Shown in pieces: positions 20,188 through 23,260 of a stretch of DNA of 23,260 nucleotides. The stretch is taken from positions 1-23,260 of the forward strand of contig VAXS01000113.1 of the NCBI GenBank assembly GCA_005883255.1, written 5' to 3'. The notes beneath the pieces are model-generated. The model did not search any database, was not told where the DNA came from, and worked only from the letters and a program-made list of their open reading frames with translations. Each line of letters begins with the position of its first letter. Position 1 is the stretch's first letter. This stretch comes from Actinomycetota bacterium (GTDB taxonomy: Bacteria; Actinomycetota; Thermoleophilia; Solirubrobacterales; Solirubrobacteraceae). The position numbers were made by a program, and so were the translations under genes.

Positions 20188-22401
20188 GTGGCGAAAGCCG
20201 CGGAACTGGGAAGGGAGGGCACCGCCGGGGAGGCCCAGCGGCTCGCCGCGGTCATCGAGAACAGCGACGACGCGATCATCACCAAGGATCGCGACGCGAT
20301 CATCACCAGCTGGAACCCCGGCGCCGAGCGGATCTACGGCTACACCCCGGAGGAGGCGATCGGACAGTCGATCGGGATCCTGATCCCCTCCGACCGCGCC
20401 GGCGAGGAGCGCCGGATCCTCGATCGGATCCTGGCCGGCGAGCGCATGGACCACTATGAGACCGAGCGGGTGACCAAGGACGGTCGCACGATCAGCGTCT
20501 CCATCACCGTCTCGCCGCTCAAGGACGCCGAGGGCGCCATCGTCGGGGCCTCGGTCATCGCCCGCGACGTCACGGCCCGCCGGCGCCTCCAGCAGGCACA
20601 GCGGTTCCTCGCCCAGGCGGGCGCGCTGCTCGATCGCTCCCTGGACCCGCGCGAGACGCTGCGGAGCGTGGCCGGCCTGGCGGTTCCCGACGTGGGGGAG
20701 CTGGCGGTCATCGACCTGGTGGGCGACGACGGGAGGATCGAGGGAGCGGTCGCCGCCGTGGCGGCCGACCCGGAGAACGCGAAGCTGCTCGAGCGCCTGC
20801 GGCGCGAGTATCCGCTGGACCCGGACGGCTCCCACCCCGTGGCGCGCGTGCTCCGCTCCGGGCGCTCGGAGGTGCTGCCCGAGCTGCCCGACGAGACGCT
20901 GCGCGAGATCGCGCAAAGCGACGAGCACCTGGAGTTCATGCACGTCCTGAATTACCGGTCGGCGCTGGTGGCTCCGCTGCAGGCGCGAGGCCGCACGCTG
21001 GGCGCGCTCTCGATCCTCCATCTGGGGGAGGGCTCGTACGGGACCGAGGACCTGATCCTGGTCGAGGAGCTGGCGCGCCGCGCGGCCCTGGCCTTCGACA
21101 ACGCACGCCTGTACGTCGAGCTCGCCCGGCTGCGCGAGCTCGATCGGTTCCTGAGCGAGGCCAGCAAGCTGCTCAGCGCCACCCTCGATTACGAGGAGAC
21201 GCTGCGGCGCGTCGCCGAGCTGGCGATTCCCGACTTCGCCGACTGGTGCGTGGTCGACGTCCGCGCGCCCGGGGGCGATGTGGAGCGGGTGGCGCTCGCG
21301 CACCGCGATCGCGAGCGCGTCGCGATCGCGCTGGACATCGAGCGTCGGTATCCCAGCCGGCCCGAGGACGAGACCGGCGCCCAGGCGGTGATCCGCACCG
21401 GCAAGTCGGAGATCTATCCCGAGATCACGGATCTGATGCTGGTCGAGGGAGCCCGCGACGACGAGCACCTCAGCGCCCTGCGCCAGCTGGGGATGACGTC
21501 GGCGATGCTGGTCCCGATCGTGGCTGGTGACCGGACGGTGGGGGCGATCACCCTGGTCTCCAGCACGCACGGGCGCCACTTCGGCCGGGAGGACCTGGGT
21601 CCGGCCGAGGAGCTGGGCCGCCGGGCCGGGATCGCGATCGAGAACGCCCGCCTGTACTCGGATCGCAACCGGGTGGCGCAGACGCTGCAGGCCAGCCTGC
21701 TCCCGGAGGGGCTGCCGCACATCCCGGGCGTCGAGCTGGCGAGCAGCTTCCGCCCGGCCGGCGACGGCCTGGAGATCGGCGGGGACTTCTACGACGTGTT
21801 CCCCGCGGCCGGGGAACGCTGGATGGCGGTCATCGGCGACGTCTGCGGAAAGGGGGCCGCGGCGGCCGGGCTGACTGGGCTCGCCCGCTACACCCTGCGC
21901 TCGCTGGCGCTGCGCGATCCCGCGCCCGGGGAGGTGCTGGCGCAGCTCAACGAGGCGGTGCTGCGGCACTCGGAGTCCGAGGAGCGCTTCGTCACGGTGC
22001 TGGCCCTGCTGCTCGAGATGAAGGGCGACCGGGCGCTGGTGCGCATCGCCGGCGGCGGGCATCCGCATCCGCTGCTGGTCCGGGCCGGCGGCGAGGTGGA
22101 GGTCGTTTCGGTGGCCGGCGTGCTGGTGGGGATGTTCCCTGACGCCCGCTACGAGGAGCGCGAGCTCGAGCTCGGGCCCGGCGAGGGCCTGTTCCTCTAC
22201 ACCGACGGGCTCACCGACGCCCAGGCGCCCGAGCGCGTCCTCACCGCCCAGGACGTGGCGATGGCCATCGAGATGGCGGGCGCACGCACGGCCCGCGACC
22301 TGGTGGCCGCCGCCGGCGGGCTGGCGGACACGGCGGGAGAGGTGGGGCCGCGAGACGACATCGCGATCCTCGCCCTGCACATGGCGGGCAAGCCCGCCTG
22401 A
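20188..22401 (+). CDS. PAS-GAF-GAF-PP2C (SpoIIE/RsbU-type) serine phosphatase
   Basis: A 737-aa soluble sensor phosphatase. Domains: PAS (about 15-132; AVIENSDDAIITKD, WNPGAERIYGYTPEEAIGQ, ending VIARDVTARRRLQ), GAF1 (about 140-308), GAF2 (about 320-490), then the PP2C-like SpoIIE domain (515-733). Metal-binding residues are in place: GGDFYD (Asp533), GDVCGKG (Asp551), YTDGLTDA (Asp672) and PRDDIAILAL (Asp723/724). Such enzymes dephosphorylate anti-sigma-factor antagonists (STAS proteins) in partner-switching control of stress sigma factors. No STAS protein or anti-sigma kinase is in the window, so the partner is unknown. There are no transmembrane helices. The two GAF domains share FADWCVVD/GELAVIDL-type motifs and look like an internal duplication. 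GTG start 20188 follows TAAGGT by 6 nt. Confidence 0.92.
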   Translation: MAKAAELGREGTAGEAQRLAAVIENSDDAIITKDRDAIITSWNPGAERIYGYTPEEAIGQSIGILIPSDRAGEERRILDRILAGERMDHYETERVTKDGRTISVSITVSPLKDAEGAIVGASVIARDVTARRRLQQAQRFLAQAGALLDRSLDPRETLRSVAGLAVPDVGELAVIDLVGDDGRIEGAVAAVAADPENAKLLERLRREYPLDPDGSHPVARVLRSGRSEVLPELPDETLREIAQSDEHLEFMHVLNYRSALVAPLQARGRTLGALSILHLGEGSYGTEDLILVEELARRAALAFDNARLYVELARLRELDRFLSEASKLLSATLDYEETLRRVAELAIPDFADWCVVDVRAPGGDVERVALAHRDRERVAIALDIERRYPSRPEDETGAQAVIRTGKSEIYPEITDLMLVEGARDDEHLSALRQLGMTSAMLVPIVAGDRTVGAITLVSSTHGRHFGREDLGPAEELGRRAGIAIENARLYSDRNRVAQTLQASLLPEGLPHIPGVELASSFRPAGDGLEIGGDFYDVFPAAGERWMAVIGDVCGKGAAAAGLTGLARYTLRSLALRDPAPGEVLAQLNEAVLRHSESEERFVTVLALLLEMKGDRALVRIAGGGHPHPLLVRAGGEVEVVSVAGVLVGMFPDARYEERELELGPGEGLFLYTDGLTDAQAPERVLTAQDVAMAIEMAGARTARDLVAAAGGLADTAGEVGPRDDIAILALHMAGKPA

Positions 22402-22481
22402 CGCCGCCTCACCCCTCCACAATCCGACGATCCCCCCTGTGCGGGCGTCAAGGCCCCGGATAACGGGCCGATACCAAGCAC
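22402..22481. other. Intergenic gap with a small hairpin before the last GGDEF gene
   Basis: 80 bp between the phosphatase stop and the ATG at 22482. GGCCC (22452-22456) and GGGCC (22465-22469) form a 5-bp stem with CGGATAAC in the loop, followed by GATACCAAGCAC before the start. I see no Shine-Dalgarno and no match to the cyclic di-GMP-I riboswitch. TAACGG or TACCAA could serve as a -10, but neither fits well. Confidence 0.35.
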
Positions 22482-23260
22482 ATGCCGGCCACGCAGGGCC
22501 AGACGCCCGCCTCGGCACCCCGCCGCGCGGCGCGGGCGCTGCGCGGCGCGCTGGCGCGCAGTCCCGACCCGTACGCGGGCGCCAACCTGGACCTGGTCCG
22601 GCGGCTGGGCGCGGTCATGCTCGCCTTCACGTTCGTGCTGGCCGCGGCGCTGCTTCCGCTCGCCCATCCGACCGACCACATCGGGACCACCGGCTGGGCG
22701 GTCGCCTCGGCGACGCTCGCCGTGCTCTCCGCCGGGGCGGTGCGGCTGGCGAAGCTGCGCGAGCTGCGTCCCGACGAGGCGCTGGCCTGGTGCTACGCCG
22801 CGCTGGTGGCGATCGCGGTGCTCGTGTGGTTGACCGGCGGGCGGGACTCGCCCTACTACTCCCTGGTCCTGGTGTGGGCGGGCTACACGGGCGCCTCGCA
22901 CCCGCCGCGCCGGGTGGCGGTGTTCCTGGTGGCGCTGCTGGCGGCGGGGCTCTCGCCGCTGCTCTACGAGTCCCTGAGCTCGGCCACGATCGGGAGCTTC
23001 GTGGTCCGGGTGGCCGTATGGGGCGTGTTGACGGTGATGGCGAACGCCTGGTCGCAGAGCGTGCGCAACCAGCGCGCGGCGCTGATGGCGGGGGCGCGGG
23101 AGGCGCAGGACGAGGCCCGGGTCGACGCGCTGACGGGGCTGGGCAACCGCCGGGGGTTCGACGAGTCCCTGGGCCGGCACATGAGCCTGGCGCGCCGGAC
23201 GGGGTCGCCCCTGAGCATCGTGGTGGCGGACCTCGACGACTTCAAGACGATCAACGACAC
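22482..23260 (+). CDS. Membrane GGDEF protein, 3' end cut by the window
   Basis: An open frame from ATG 22482 runs to the window end without a stop (259 complete codons). About six helices are seen (roughly 42-60, 70-88, 103-118, 125-138, 145-161 and 169-188), with the signature [15 protein letters not shown] at 118-132 seen in many membrane-sensor diguanylate cyclases. A short linker (190-212) leads to the start of a GGDEF domain: [16 protein letters not shown] (215-230) and [13 protein letters not shown] (247-259), the first metal-binding Asp region. The GGDEF loop and I-site lie beyond the window, so activity cannot be judged. Same strand as the phosphatase. Together with the cyclase at 17452 it indicates local clustering of second-messenger genes. 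Confidence 0.9.
   Translation, partial: MPATQGQTPASAPRRAARALRGALARSPDPYAGANLDLVRRLGAVMLAFTFVLAAALLPLAHPTDHIGTTGWAVASATLAVLSAGAVRLAKLRELRPDEALAWCYAALVAIAVLVWLTGGRDSPYYSLVLVWAGYTGASHPPRRVAVFLVALLAAGLSPLLYESLSSATIGSFVVRVAVWGVLTVMANAWSQSVRNQRAALMAGAREAQDEARVDALTGLGNRRGFDESLGRHMSLARRTGSPLSIVVADLDDFKTIND

Noticed and set aside
22402..22481. Possible cyclic di-GMP riboswitch before the GGDEF gene
   Set aside because: Only a single 5-bp hairpin is present. The 80-bp gap is too short for the GEMM architecture and lacks its conserved elements.
20182..22518. 778-codon minus-strand open frame
   Set aside because: Antisense to the PAS-GAF-GAF-PP2C gene, with no recognisable motif.
22197..23180. Minus-strand open frame near the window end
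   Set aside because: Antisense to the phosphatase end and the partial GGDEF gene, which has clear helices and GGDEF-domain motifs.
1..23260. CRISPR arrays, insertion sequences or rRNA
   Set aside because: No regularly spaced repeats, transposase motifs or rRNA-like segments were seen on either strand.

Overview
The window is 23.3 kb of very GC-rich, gene-dense chromosomal DNA with nearly saturated G/C at third codon positions. No phage, transposon, CRISPR or plasmid functions are visible. Base composition, frequent GTG starts, many genes without a Shine-Dalgarno but with a TAnnnT hexamer 6-10 nt before the start codon, a LysX-type lysyltransferase domain, PAS/GAF/SpoIIE-type phosphatases and GGDEF proteins suggest an actinobacterium. 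I would guess class Thermoleophilia (Solirubrobacterales-like), but that placement is inference.

Region 1 (1-5200) is an envelope/lipid neighbourhood. It holds a DMT-type membrane transporter overlapping (GTGA) a secreted or anchored PF00756-type esterase, a small membrane protein on the opposite strand, and a membrane protein ending in an MprF/LysX-type aminoacyl-phosphatidylglycerol synthase domain. Divergent from that is a second, secreted esterase homologous to the first. Two esterases flanking an aminoacyl-lipid synthase suggest a module that makes and removes aminoacylated lipids; this is the most interesting candidate system in the window.

Region 2 (5197-9312) is acyl-CoA metabolism: a crotonase and a 3-hydroxyacyl-CoA dehydrogenase transcribed divergently from a 34-bp gap with back-to-back TAGGCT -10 elements, a ten-helix membrane protein of unknown function, and an acyl-CoA carboxylase carboxyltransferase subunit. 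Both the crotonase and the dehydrogenase appear to lack an internal block of about 39 residues. In the dehydrogenase this removes the catalytic His/Glu segment.

Region 3 (9388-17406) is mixed: a SnoaL/NTF2-like protein, a DedA membrane protein, a secreted Asp-box beta-propeller protein, acetoacetyl-CoA synthetase, a degenerate membrane M28-like peptidase, and a coupled amidase plus inositol-monophosphatase pair.

Region 4 (17452-23260) is signalling: a TM-PAS-GAF-GGDEF diguanylate cyclase with an intact I-site, a tRNA-Leu(CAA), a small four-helix membrane protein, a tRNA-Leu(UAG), a PAS-GAF-GAF-PP2C phosphatase of the RsbU type, and the start of a second membrane GGDEF protein cut by the window edge.

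No gene-free stretch exceeds about 135 bp. Recurrent architecture includes leaderless-type promoters, 4-bp GTGA couplings, and two convergent gene pairs whose stop codons share one palindromic CTAG.
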